Source: a sulfur-oxidizing endosymbiont of Gigantopelta aegis (GTDB lineage Bacteria; Pseudomonadota; Gammaproteobacteria; GRL18). From it: DNA of 64,000 bases. Made by a program: the position numbers and the translations under genes. Shown one piece after another: positions 10,478 to 19,973 of this stretch. The DNA is taken from assembly GCF_016097415.1 (NCBI RefSeq), contig NZ_JAEHGE010000001.1:1222914-1286913 (forward strand), written 5' to 3'. The notes beneath the pieces are model-generated. The model did no database searches, had not been told where the DNA came from, and was given only the letters and a program-made list of their open reading frames with translations. Each line of letters begins with the position of its first letter. Position 1 is the stretch's first letter.

Positions 10478-11008
10478 ATGACTAATTATCGCCGAGCAAA
10501 AATCGAAGGTGCGAGTTATTTCTTTACCGTTAATCTTGAACAACGTTCTCAAAACAATCTCTTAATCGAACATATTGAGTCATTACGTAATGCATTTCAT
10601 CAAGTTAGAAATAAACATCCCTTTACCATTGATGCCATTGTCATTTTACCAGAGCATCTTCATTGCATTTGGACCTTACCCGAAGGGGATGCGGATTTTA
10701 AAACGCGTTGGGGATTAATAAAGGCCAATTTTTCACGGCAAATCCCAAGCGGTGAAAAGTGTTCACAAAGTCGAATTAAACGAGGTGAACGTGGTATTTG
10801 GCAACGACGATATTGGGAACACTTACTTCGTGATGAAGTTGATTTTCAACATCATGTTGATTACATTCATTGGAATCCGGTTAAACATGGCTGGGTAACT
10901 GAAGTAAAACAATGGCCTTATTCGAGCTTTCATCAATATGTTAAAAAGAGAATTGTGCCGGAAAACTGGGCTTCGGATAGCAATATCATTATTTCGGCGG
11001 GAGAGTGA
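10478..11008 (+). CDS. REP-associated tyrosine transposase (RAYT, TnpA-REP, Y1 HuH family)
   Basis: Single-strand DNA transposase of the IS200/IS605-related Y1 class that acts on REP palindromes. I place the start at 10478 because AAAGGA lies 8 bp before this ATG and the match to the family begins MTNYRRAK; an in-frame ATG at 10343 would add 45 unlikely residues. In the 176-residue protein the HuH pair is H60 and H62 (PEHLHCIW), and the catalytic tyrosine is probably Y129 in DYIHWNPVKHG, a very characteristic RAYT phrase. It is flanked on both sides by the same REP-like unit, its likely substrate. The downstream unit begins inside the stop codon. Confidence 0.9.
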   Translation: MTNYRRAKIEGASYFFTVNLEQRSQNNLLIEHIESLRNAFHQVRNKHPFTIDAIVILPEHLHCIWTLPEGDADFKTRWGLIKANFSRQIPSGEKCSQSRIKRGERGIWQRRYWEHLLRDEVDFQHHVDYIHWNPVKHGWVTEVKQWPYSSFHQYVKKRIVPENWASDSNIIISAGE

Positions 11009-11036
11009 TGCGGTTCGTGCCTCACCACATCCTACG
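11007..11036 (+). repeat. REP-like unit downstream of the RAYT gene
   Basis: Identical for 30 bp to 10150-10179 and overlapping the last two bases of the RAYT stop codon. With the upstream pair it brackets the transposase gene. Confidence 0.75.
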
Positions 11037-11085
11037 TTGTTATGCTGTAATAAAATTTAGGTATGTTACAAAAAATAGGGCAATT

Positions 11086-11112
11086 TGTCATAAATGTCAT
11101 ATAAGTGTCATA
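11086..11112 (+). promoter_or_regulatory. Pho box upstream of phoB
   Basis: TGTCAT repeats start at 11086, 11095 and 11106. The last two have the 11-bp period of PhoB half-sites (TGTCAT-ATAAG-TGTCAT). This implies that phoBR is autoregulated by phosphate starvation, as in E. coli. Confidence 0.8.
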
Positions 11113-11166
11113 CTTATGGTGTGTAATATTGCGGTAAAGTGATAAGTTGCATTCAGAGGAATGAAA

Positions 11167-11853
11167 ATGGCGCAAAAAAAGATATTACTGGTTGAAGATG
11201 AATTAGCCATTCGGGAAATGATGAAGTTTGCTTTTTATAAAAGTGACTATACCTTGCTAGAAGCAGAAGATGCTGAACAGGCTCAGGTCATGATCATGAA
11301 AGAGCACCCCGACTTAATTCTTTTGGACTGGATGTTGCCGGGTATCAGTGGTTTGGAATTAGCGCAGCGTTTGAAAAAAGACAGCTCAAGTAAAGAAATT
11401 CCAATTATTATGCTCACTGCGCGTGGTGAGGAAAATGATCGGGTGCGTGGTTTAGATGCCGGTGCGGATGACTATGTGACCAAGCCTTTTTCGCCCCGTG
11501 AATTAATGGCGCGGATTAAAGCGGTGCTACGTCGCACTACGCCGGATGAAGATGGCATTCTAGAATTGGGCGGTATCCGTATGGATAGTGCCAAGCACCG
11601 TTTATCCGTCGCGGACAATAAATTTGACTTAGGGCCGACTGAATACAAATTATTACACTTTTTTATGACTCATCCCGAGCGTGTTTATGATCGCAGTCAA
11701 CTCTTGGATCGTGTCTGGGGTGGTGATGTTTATATTGAAGAACGCACGGTCGATGTGCATATTCGTCGTTTGCGTAAAGTATTATCCGAATTCAAAGTGG
11801 AGCATTTAATTCAGACTGTACGTGGTGCGGGATACCGTTTTTCTACCGAATGA
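11167..11853 (+). CDS. phoB: Phosphate regulon response regulator PhoB
   Basis: OmpR-family DNA-binding regulator that activates genes with Pho boxes when phosphorylated by PhoR. Receiver domain with the acidic pair ED (about 10-11), phospho-acceptor D54 in LLDWMLPG and K in VTKPFSP; winged-helix effector domain from about residue 130 (RTVDVHIRRLRKVL). I prefer the ATG at 11167 because AGAGGA at 11155-11160 is 6 bp before it but touches the ATG at 11161. Pho boxes precede phoB itself, pstS and pstC in this window. Confidence 0.96.
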   Translation: MAQKKILLVEDELAIREMMKFAFYKSDYTLLEAEDAEQAQVMIMKEHPDLILLDWMLPGISGLELAQRLKKDSSSKEIPIIMLTARGEENDRVRGLDAGADDYVTKPFSPRELMARIKAVLRRTTPDEDGILELGGIRMDSAKHRLSVADNKFDLGPTEYKLLHFFMTHPERVYDRSQLLDRVWGGDVYIEERTVDVHIRRLRKVLSEFKVEHLIQTVRGAGYRFSTE

Positions 11854-13175
11854 GTCAGGATAAGGATTATATTTTTAATGAGATCTTTTGGGTTTCATTA
11901 GGACTCGTTGCTTTACTGCTTTTGGGGTATGCCATTGGCAGCCCCTGGTTTCTCTTTTCTATGGGCTTGCTGATTTATATCTTCTGGCACTTGCGTCAAC
12001 TCACCCGTATGGTGCAATGGTTAGCAAAAAATGAACTGGACATGCCCCCTGATGCTAGTGGCTTCTGGGGTGAAATATTTCGCCATCTCTATCGTATTCA
12101 ACGTCATAATCGGCATCGTCAGGAAAAATTAATGGTGGTGCTGAATCGCTATAAAGAATCCACTGAGGCGATGCCCGATGCGACCATTATTTTAGGGCGT
12201 AATTGGGAAATTGAGTGGTTCAATTCTAAATGTGAAAGCTATTTCGGCCTGAAAAAAAATCAGGACGTAGGCCAGATTCTGACTAATTTAATGCGCAGTC
12301 CAGTGCTTTTGGCCTTTATTGAAAGCCAGAATCAATGGCATGAAAAAGAGGGTGGTGATAGGCAAAAAGCCCTGGAAATGCTTGCACCGGATGGTGCTCG
12401 TACTTTATCTATTCGTTTGATCCCCTACGGTAAAAAATACCTGCTGATTGCTCGCGATATCAGCAGTATCCAAAAACTAAAAACCATGCGCCGAGATTTT
12501 GTGGCCAATGTTTCCCATGAATTACGCACTCCCTTAACGGTGATTACGGGCTATTTGGAAACACTGGATGAACATTTGCGTGAAGAACCGATGTTTCATA
12601 ATTCTATCAAATTGATGCAGCAGCAATCTAATCGTATGTGTCATATTGTGCAAGATTTATTATTATTATCCACGATAGAAAGTAATGAACGACAGAATTT
12701 AAAAACGGATTATATTGATATGTCAGCGCTGGTAATGATGTTAAAAAAAGAAGCATTGGCACTGAGCAATGGCAAGCATCAAATCACTGCAAGCGCTACC
12801 GGTGTTAAATGGCTCAAGGGTGATAGCAATGAGTTACAAAGTGCTTTTTCAAATCTCATTAGCAATGCTATTCGTTATACCCCGGTAGAAGGTGAAATTA
12901 CTATACGCTGGTATATGAATGATGAGCAACAGGGTTGTTTTGAAGTGCAGGACAATGGTGAAGGAATTGCCGAAGAACATATTGAGCGATTGACTGAGCG
13001 TTTTTATCGTGTGGATGTTGGACGCTCCAGAGATACGGGTGGTACAGGCCTGGGGTTGGCAATTGTGAAGCATGTGGTGAATCATCATTATGGCAAACTG
13101 ACTATTCTGAGCACGCTTGGTGCGGGCTCAAGCTTCTGCTGTGAATTTCCACAAAAAATGCTGAAATCTGAATAG
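11850..13175 (+). CDS. phoR: Phosphate regulon sensor histidine kinase PhoR
   Basis: Membrane histidine kinase that controls PhoB. Two N-terminal hydrophobic segments (about 13-48) with almost no periplasmic loop, a DUF3329-like linker, a PAS domain (about 100-200), then HisKA with the H-box VSHELRTPLT (H223) and an ATPase domain with N-box NLISNAIRYTP, DNGEGI and GTGLGLAIVKH. The start overlaps the phoB stop in ATGA. The tiny periplasmic part fits the view that PhoR senses through Pst/PhoU rather than phosphate directly. Confidence 0.96.
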   Translation: MSQDKDYIFNEIFWVSLGLVALLLLGYAIGSPWFLFSMGLLIYIFWHLRQLTRMVQWLAKNELDMPPDASGFWGEIFRHLYRIQRHNRHRQEKLMVVLNRYKESTEAMPDATIILGRNWEIEWFNSKCESYFGLKKNQDVGQILTNLMRSPVLLAFIESQNQWHEKEGGDRQKALEMLAPDGARTLSIRLIPYGKKYLLIARDISSIQKLKTMRRDFVANVSHELRTPLTVITGYLETLDEHLREEPMFHNSIKLMQQQSNRMCHIVQDLLLLSTIESNERQNLKTDYIDMSALVMMLKKEALALSNGKHQITASATGVKWLKGDSNELQSAFSNLISNAIRYTPVEGEITIRWYMNDEQQGCFEVQDNGEGIAEEHIERLTERFYRVDVGRSRDTGGTGLGLAIVKHVVNHHYGKLTILSTLGAGSSFCCEFPQKMLKSE

Positions 13176-13178
13176 TTA

Positions 13179-13312
13179 GTGTCCATCCGTTTATTCTAGA
13201 ATTATTTGATAATTTTGACCGTAGGGTGCCCACGCTGAAAGTGTACATAATAAGCGCTTGAGTCAGCGTGGGCAGATAAAGCCATGCCCACCCTACGATT
13301 ATTTATATAAAA
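13179..13312. repeat. Palindromic spacer element between phoR and pstS
   Basis: CGTAGGGTG (13220) pairs with CACCCTACG (13289-13296) and, inside it, CCCACGCTGA pairs with TCAGCGTGGG, making a long hairpin. Outside it GTGTCCATCCGT (13179-13190) is matched, with one mismatch, by ACGGATGGGCAC at 16342-16353 on the far side of the IS nest. The IS elements thus probably landed inside an older palindromic repeat. Confidence 0.5.
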
Positions 13313-13603
13313 TGATGTGTCAACACTTTTCCGGACAGTTTTCTAAATATTTTTTTGGCTGTTTCAAGTGATTTTTGTCATTTTGTATTTCCTATCATTT
13401 TAGTTTCTCATGTTAACTTTAAACAGATGAAGAGAAAGGGCTTTGCCCTCTGGAACGATAGAGCCGTTCCATTCACCCAAGGTATTTTCACAACGGTAAT
13501 GATCCTGTTACAATATCTTCACGGCACAGGCTGAGGAGCCGATGGCCGTCAACGGTAATGGGCGGCATTTATGTCGCCTTTTACCCCTCTTCAATCAATC
13601 GAT

Positions 13604-14330
<727 letters not shown>

Positions 14331-14616
14331 ATGATGTGTCAACACTTTTCCGGACAGTTTCTAAATATTTTTTGGCTGTTTCAAGTGATTTTTGTCATTT
14401 TGTATTTCCTATCATTTTAGTTTCTCATGTTAACTTTAAACAGATGAAGAAAGGGCTTTGCCCTCTGGAACGATAGAGCCGTTCCATTCACCCAAGGTAT
14501 TTTCACAACGGTAATGATCCTGTTACAATATCTTCACGGCACAGGCTGAGGAGCCGATGGCCGTCAACGGTAATGGGCGGCATTTATGTCGCCTTTACCC
14601 TCTTCAATCAATCGAT

Positions 14617-15470
14617 TTAAGCTATTTCCTGCTGTATTTCATAATCGACTGGTGACAAATAATCATTAGCCGAATGAAGTCGCTCCCGATTATAAAATAC
14701 CTCAATATATTCAAATATTGCCTGCTTTGTTTACTCTGGTTTTGAATCGACAATGGTGCGTCAATTCAGTTTTCAAACTATGAAAGAAGCTCTCTGATAC
14801 AGCATTGTCCCAGCAATTTCCTTTGCGGCTCATAGACTGAATTATGTTATGATCCGACAATATTTTCTATGACTATCAGAGGCATATTGGCTACCTCGGT
14901 CAGTATGCCAAAGCAATCCATCCATTGGTTTACGCTTCCATATGGCCATCAGTAAAGCATCATTGACTAGCTTGGCTTTCATTCGCTCATCCATCGACCA
15001 GCCAACAATTTGCCTAGAGAATAAGTCAATGACAACCGCTAAATATAACCAGCCTTCCTTGGTGGCAATATAGGTAATATCACCCACATAGTAGCGATCA
15101 GGTTGAGACAGTAAACTCTCTTTCCAGTAAATTTGAGATATACGCTTATTATGCTTGGAATTAGTCGTCGCTTTAAAGCGTCTCTTCGTTTTACAAAACA
15201 AACCGGCTTTTTCATTAATCGACCAATTCTCCGGCGGCTTATATGAACGCCTTTTTCAGCCAGTTTTCTTTTTAAGACGACGGGTTCCATAAGTCTTGCG
15301 ACTGTCTTCAAACAGTTTTTTAGCTGCTCAGTAAGCGCTTCATTTTCTTTCTCTATCCGTTTTAGGAGAGCTAACCCAATCATAATAGCAACTACGGAAA
15401 CATCCATAAAACGGCACAGAATCGTTACCGGGTAATCTTTAGCCTGATCAGTTATCCATGCGTACTTCAC
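14617..15470 (-). pseudogene. IS3 copy 2 orfB (DDE transposase), frameshifted
   Basis: Same integrase-type transposase as in copy 1, from [14 protein letters not shown] to EIQQEIA. Indels split it into at least three frames (breaks near 14730, 14860 and 15200). The DDE residues are encoded, but no single frame contains all three. Confidence 0.75.
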
Positions 15471-15499
15471 AAAGTTTCCCTTGCAAAGTACGCTGTGGC

Positions 15500-15766
15500 C
15501 TTTTTAATAAATCACGCTCCTGAATCACTTTTGCCAATTCTTTTTCAGACGTTTTACTTCATCATAAATGTGTTCATCACTTCTATTGGCTACCGTCTTC
15601 ACCGGTTTGGAATATTTACTGATCCAGGTATGTAGAGTATTTACATTAACACCTAGCTCCCTGGCAGTCTGAGAAACGGGTTGATCCGTCTCATTAGCTA
15701 ATTTGACAGCTGATTCTTTAAATTCTGATGTATAGCTTTTATTCGGTTTTTTGTTTGATCATTCAT
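15500..15766 (-). pseudogene. IS3 copy 2 orfA (helix-turn-helix subunit), frameshifted
   Basis: Starts MNDQT, but the A-run after it is six long rather than seven, which breaks the frame. Downstream sequence still encodes the helix-turn-helix [18 protein letters not shown] and the coiled-coil stretch VKRLKK. Confidence 0.65.
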
Positions 15767-16020
15767 TTTAGGTCACACTTTTTATCTTTTAGTTGTTTTA
15801 AGTTGTGTGTCCGGTTAAGTATAGCCACATTATCATTTTCTTTCTCTCTATCCGTTTTAGGAGAGCTAACCCAATCATAATAGCAACTACGGGAAACATC
15901 CATAAAATGGCACAGAATCGTTACCGGGTAATCTTTAGCCTGATCAGTTATCCATGCGTACTTCACAAAGTTTCCCTTGCAAAGTACGCTGTGGCCTTTT
16001 TAATAAATCACGCTCCTGAA

Positions 16021-16263
16021 TCACTTTTGCCAATTCTTTTTCAGACGTTTTACTTCATCATAAATGTGTTCATCACTTCTATTGGCTACCGTCTTCACCG
16101 GTTTGGAATATTTACTGATCCAGGTATGTAGAGTATTTACATTAACACCTAGCTCCCTGGCAGTCTGAGAAACGGGTTGATCCGTCTCATTAGCTAATTT
16201 GACAGCTGATTCTTTAAATTCTGATGTATAGCTTTTATTCGGTTTTTTTGTTTGATCATTCAT
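16021..16263 (-). CDS. IS3 copy 1 orfA (helix-turn-helix subunit), truncated by frameshift
   Basis: An 80-residue frame, MNDQTKKPNKSYTSEFKES at the start, with the helix-turn-helix [17 protein letters not shown] (about 35-50) that recognises the IS ends. It ends early at RLKKNWQK because an A-run has five rather than six bases; longer copies continue ELAKVIQERDLLK. Confidence 0.75.
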   Translation of the reverse strand: MNDQTKKPNKSYTSEFKESAVKLANETDQPVSQTARELGVNVNTLHTWISKYSKPVKTVANRSDEHIYDEVKRLKKNWQK

Positions 16264-16365
16264 TTTAGGTCACACTTTTTATCTTTTAGTTGTTTTAAGT
16301 TGTGTGTCCGGTTAAGTATGGCCACATTAAAAAACCTATTTACGGATGGGCACTAGTTACAAATA

Positions 16366-16384
16366 ATGTCATCATCCTGTCATG
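16366..16384 (+). promoter_or_regulatory. Pho box upstream of pstS
   Basis: TGTCATCATCCTGTCAT: half-sites at 16367 and 16378 with the 11-bp PhoB period. It lies 37 bp after the end of IS copy 1 and about 90 bp before the pstS start, so phosphate control should survive the insertion. Confidence 0.8.
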
Positions 16385-16436
16385 CTTTGGGGGGATAATC
16401 ACTGCTTGTCACAGCAGTTTTTAAAAATGGATATCT

Positions 16437-17448
16437 ATGTTTTTTAATATAACAATGCGCACTTTGCTGTCTATTCTAGGCTTGTTTGTCTCAATACTAT
16501 TGATGCAAAACATACAGGCTTCCATGTCTTCTTTACAAACAATTGATGAACATACACCGGTTTATCATAAGTCCAGTGGCGTATCCGGTAATTTATCCAG
16601 TGTGGGTTCAGATACACTGGCGAATTTAATGACCCTCTGGGCAGAAGAATATAAACGCCTTTACCCCAATGTGAATATCCAAATTCAAGCGGCGGGTTCA
16701 TCGACAGCACCACCAGCATTAACGGAAGGAACGTCAAACCTAGGGCCGATGAGTCGCAAAATGAAGTCCAAAGAAATGGCCGCATTTGAAGATAAATATG
16801 CCTATAAGCCGATGGCTATTCCAGTGGCAATTGATGCGCTGGCCGTTTATGTTAATCGTGATAATCCAGTGAAAGGTTTGACGCTGGCGCAGGTGGATGC
16901 CATTTTTTCTTCCACACGAAAATGTGTTGGTGGGAGTAATATTTCTAAATGGGGTGATGTGGGATTAAAGGGGGAGCTGGTCAGCAAAAAGCATTCAACT
17001 TTATGGTCGTAACTCTGTCTCAGGTACTTATGGTTATTTTAAAAAGAAAGCCTTATGCAAGGGCGATTTTAAAAATAATGTCAATGAACAACCGGGTTCG
17101 GCATCGGTGGTGCAATCAGTGACGACCTCAATCAATGGTATCGGTTACTCAGGCATTGGCTATAAAACCTCGGGGGTCAGAGCCGTGCCCTTGGCCAAAC
17201 GGTCTGACTTACACTATATTCCCGCCACACCCGAAACATCAGCCTCGGGTCAATATCCCTTGTCTCGATTTCTTTATGTTTATGTGAACAAAAAGCCCAA
17301 CCAGTCTTTAGCGCCTTTAGAGAAAGAATTTATTAAAATGATTCTGTCACAAAGTGGTCAAAAAGTGGTGTTAAAAGATGGTTATATTCCATTGCCCTTC
17401 AATGTTTTGAGTCGAGCGCTAGAAAGTATTGAGAAACCAGAGCATTGA
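16437..17448 (+). pseudogene. pstS: Phosphate-binding protein PstS with a one-base frameshift
   Basis: Periplasmic phosphate receptor of the Pst ABC transporter. ATG codons at 16437 and 16455 both give a signal peptide (hydrophobic stretch [13 protein letters not shown], cleavage likely after QNIQA). The mature part has the phosphate-site phrases [11 protein letters not shown] and [11 protein letters not shown]. The frame breaks in AGCAAAAAGC (16984-16993): with four A instead of five it would continue as [19 protein letters not shown] and join the second frame to the stop at 17446. Because it is a single homopolymer base in an otherwise intact operon, sequencing error is as likely as real inactivation. 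A 16-bp tandem duplication (ATTGAGAAACCAGAGC) straddles the stop. Confidence 0.85.
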
Positions 17449-17503
17449 GAAACCAGAGCATTGAGTAATCAATTTGTAATAAAACCAAAAACATAGCGCC
17501 TGA

Positions 17504-17536
17504 TGTCATACAAATGTCACAAAAAAGTCATATAAT
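17504..17536 (+). promoter_or_regulatory. Pho box and -10 box upstream of pstC
   Basis: Three half-sites, TGTCA at 17504, TGTCA at 17515 and AGTCAT at 17526, are exactly 11 bp apart, followed by TATAAT at 17531-17536. A PhoB array replaces the -35 box, so pstCAB-phoU has its own phosphate-starvation promoter besides that of pstS. Confidence 0.82.
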
Positions 17537-17563
17537 AGCGATCCCTCACAATGATATCGCTAA

Positions 17564-19963
17564 ATGCGCTTTATGACACAAAGATCAACGACCAAACAAG
17601 CAAGCAATAGCATTGTCCTGCCTTCTGAACACCCTCAACGCCTGCGCCATTGGAAGTTTAGAGTTTTCAAAGATAAACTCGCTCAAATAGTGATTAGTCT
17701 GGGCGGAAATTCCGTGATTGTGGCTATTTTGTTAATTTTTTTCTATCTGGTTTATGAAACAGCGCCACTGCTTAAAGGGGCGGATATCAGTTCTTTAAGT
17801 GACTATTCACTCACAGACCATGACCATAATGCAAAAAAAATACTGACCCATAGTTATTATAGCCTTGAAGAGCAGGGTGAAATAGCGGTTCAATTTGCCT
17901 TAAACGGGGATATTCGGTTTTTTGCTAGTCGCTTAGGAAAAACAGCTTCAGTAAAAAAACCTTCATCAAAAAAAGACCCTCTAAACAAAACAATTCATCT
18001 GACTCTGCCACAAGATGTATCGATCAGCAGCTTCTACGCCGCCCATTCTGCAAGTGGTTTAGTCGCTTATGGGCTGAGCAATGGGCAACTGATATTGCTC
18101 AAACACGACTATAAAATTAGCTATCCTAATGAACAACGCCTGATTACGCCTGAGATTCTTTATCCCATGGGTAAGTCTCCAATGACCATAACGGAGAGCG
18201 GTGAGCCACTGGCTTTAATCGCTTTTGAACACAATGATGATGAAATGACCTTCGTTTCCTTACTGCAAGATAAGCGTCTGATCATGAGTTATTTTTCCAA
18301 AGAAGAGTCATTAACACAATTAAGCTTAGAACCTGAAAATGAGGCTTCTGCCTACCAGCGTCAGGATGTAGAAATCCCCCTGACGGAATCCTTGCTCAAG
18401 GGAAATATCTCACAATTATTAATTAATCGTGAACAAAACCAACTTTTTATTGCCTATCGGGATCAGGCTGGACGTAGTCTACTGGAATTTTATTCCCTAC
18501 GTGATAAAGCGCATCCACAGTTTGTTCAACAAGTGTTGTTGGCAGAGGCATCAAATCCTGTGACCGTCATTACTTATCTCACAGGCAAAATTTCTTTATT
18601 AGTGGGACAGCAAAGTGGTCGTATTTCTCAGTGGTTTCCCGTTACTAGTGATGGCCAGGGCGAGCAACTTAAACTGATCCGTGAATTTAATGATCAGCAT
18701 TCACCTATCACCGTTATTCAATCTGAAATACAACGCAAAGGCTTTATGGCCGGTGATCAATCAGGCACTTTAGGCATTTATCATAGCACTGCTGAAAAGA
18801 CCTTATTATTGGAAAAAATAGCCGCTAATCCAATCGCTCAACTGGCTATTGCCCCTAGGGCTAATTTTTTATTAAGCATTGATGATCAAGCGAATGTGGT
18901 CTATTGGGCCGTTGATAATGAGCATCCGGAAATTTCCTGGCATTCTATGTGGGATAAAGTCTGGTATGAAAGTTATCCGCAGGCGGAATATATCTGGCAA
19001 TCATCCTCAGCCAGTAATGATTTTGAACCCAAGTTTAGTTTGACCCCATTAGCCTTCGGCACTTTAAAAGCAGCCTTTTATGCCATGCTATTTGCTATTC
19101 CTCTGGCCATTATGGGAGCGATTTATACCGCCTATTTTATGAGCCCTAGAGTACGTGGTCTGGTCAAGCCATCCATTGAAATTATGGAAGCATTGCCCAC
19201 GGTTATTTTGGGTTTTTTAGCAGGCTTATGGCTAGCACCCTTGATAGAAGATAATTTGCCTGCTGTGTTTATTTTACTCCTGGTCTTACCGCTGTCGGTA
19301 TTATTGACGGCCTGGGCTTGGCATTCCTTGCCAAAATCAATGCGTCAATCAGTACCCGAAGGTTGGGAAGCTTTTATTCTGATGCCGGTGCTGATTTTTG
19401 TTATTTGGGCAACCTTTGCCCTGTCTCTGCCCATAGAAAAATTGTTTTTTGACGGCGATATGCAAAGTTGGTTGACCAATGAAATTGGCCTTGATTTTAA
19501 TCAGCGAAATTCAATTGTTGTGGGCATCGCCATGGGCTTTGCCGTCATTCCGACTGTTTTTTCCATTACCGAAGATGCCATTTTTAGTGTCCCTAAACAT
19601 TTAACTCTGGGCTCGTTAGCTCTGGGAGCAACACGTTGGCAAACTTTGATCAGAGTCGTTATCCTGACGGCCAGTCCGGCGATTTTTTCAGCGGTCATGA
19701 TAGGCTTTGGTCGTGCGATTGGTGAGACCATGATCGTGCTAATGGCCACAGGTAATACGCCTATTATGGATTTCAGTTTGTTTCAGGGCATGCGGACTTT
19801 GTCTGCTAATGTGGCAGTTGAAGTGCCGGAATCTGAAGTGGATAGTAGCCATTATCGAGTGCTTTTTTTAGCTGCGCTGGTGTTATTTGCCTTTACCTTT
19901 TTCTTCAATACGATTGCTGAGTTGATTCGTCAACGCTTGCGTCACAAATACAGTAACTTATAG
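17564..19963 (+). CDS. pstC: Phosphate ABC transporter permease PstC, long form
   Basis: Membrane permease of the high-affinity phosphate transporter. At 799 residues it is much longer than the roughly 310-residue E. coli protein. One membrane helix (about residues 42-66) is followed by an insert of about 430 residues, rich in beta strands and GxxSG-type turns, resembling a WD40/propeller-like fold; the permease helices occupy about 500-790 with the EAA loop LGSLALGATRWQTLIRVVI. Long PstC forms are known in Pseudomonas and other gammaproteobacteria. It overlaps nothing and is 10 bp before pstA. An ATG at 17573 (MTQRS) is an alternative start. Confidence 0.93.
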   Translation: MRFMTQRSTTKQASNSIVLPSEHPQRLRHWKFRVFKDKLAQIVISLGGNSVIVAILLIFFYLVYETAPLLKGADISSLSDYSLTDHDHNAKKILTHSYYSLEEQGEIAVQFALNGDIRFFASRLGKTASVKKPSSKKDPLNKTIHLTLPQDVSISSFYAAHSASGLVAYGLSNGQLILLKHDYKISYPNEQRLITPEILYPMGKSPMTITESGEPLALIAFEHNDDEMTFVSLLQDKRLIMSYFSKEESLTQLSLEPENEASAYQRQDVEIPLTESLLKGNISQLLINREQNQLFIAYRDQAGRSLLEFYSLRDKAHPQFVQQVLLAEASNPVTVITYLTGKISLLVGQQSGRISQWFPVTSDGQGEQLKLIREFNDQHSPITVIQSEIQRKGFMAGDQSGTLGIYHSTAEKTLLLEKIAANPIAQLAIAPRANFLLSIDDQANVVYWAVDNEHPEISWHSMWDKVWYESYPQAEYIWQSSSASNDFEPKFSLTPLAFGTLKAAFYAMLFAIPLAIMGAIYTAYFMSPRVRGLVKPSIEIMEALPTVILGFLAGLWLAPLIEDNLPAVFILLLVLPLSVLLTAWAWHSLPKSMRQSVPEGWEAFILMPVLIFVIWATFALSLPIEKLFFDGDMQSWLTNEIGLDFNQRNSIVVGIAMGFAVIPTVFSITEDAIFSVPKHLTLGSLALGATRWQTLIRVVILTASPAIFSAVMIGFGRAIGETMIVLMATGNTPIMDFSLFQGMRTLSANVAVEVPESEVDSSHYRVLFLAALVLFAFTFFFNTIAELIRQRLRHKYSNL

Positions 19964-19973
19964 TGACTCGCTG

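Larger units (their letters stand above)
14332..15832 (-). mobile_element. IS3-family copy 2, nested inside copy 1
   Basis: 1501 bp with both terminal repeats. The target duplication is TCA (14329-14331 and 15833-15835) and removing the element restores the copy 1 sequence exactly (GCTTCATTTTC). It is therefore a younger insertion than copy 1. It carries several small deletions, for example TTTGTTTACTC in place of TTTGCTTCTACTC near 14730. Confidence 0.93.
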
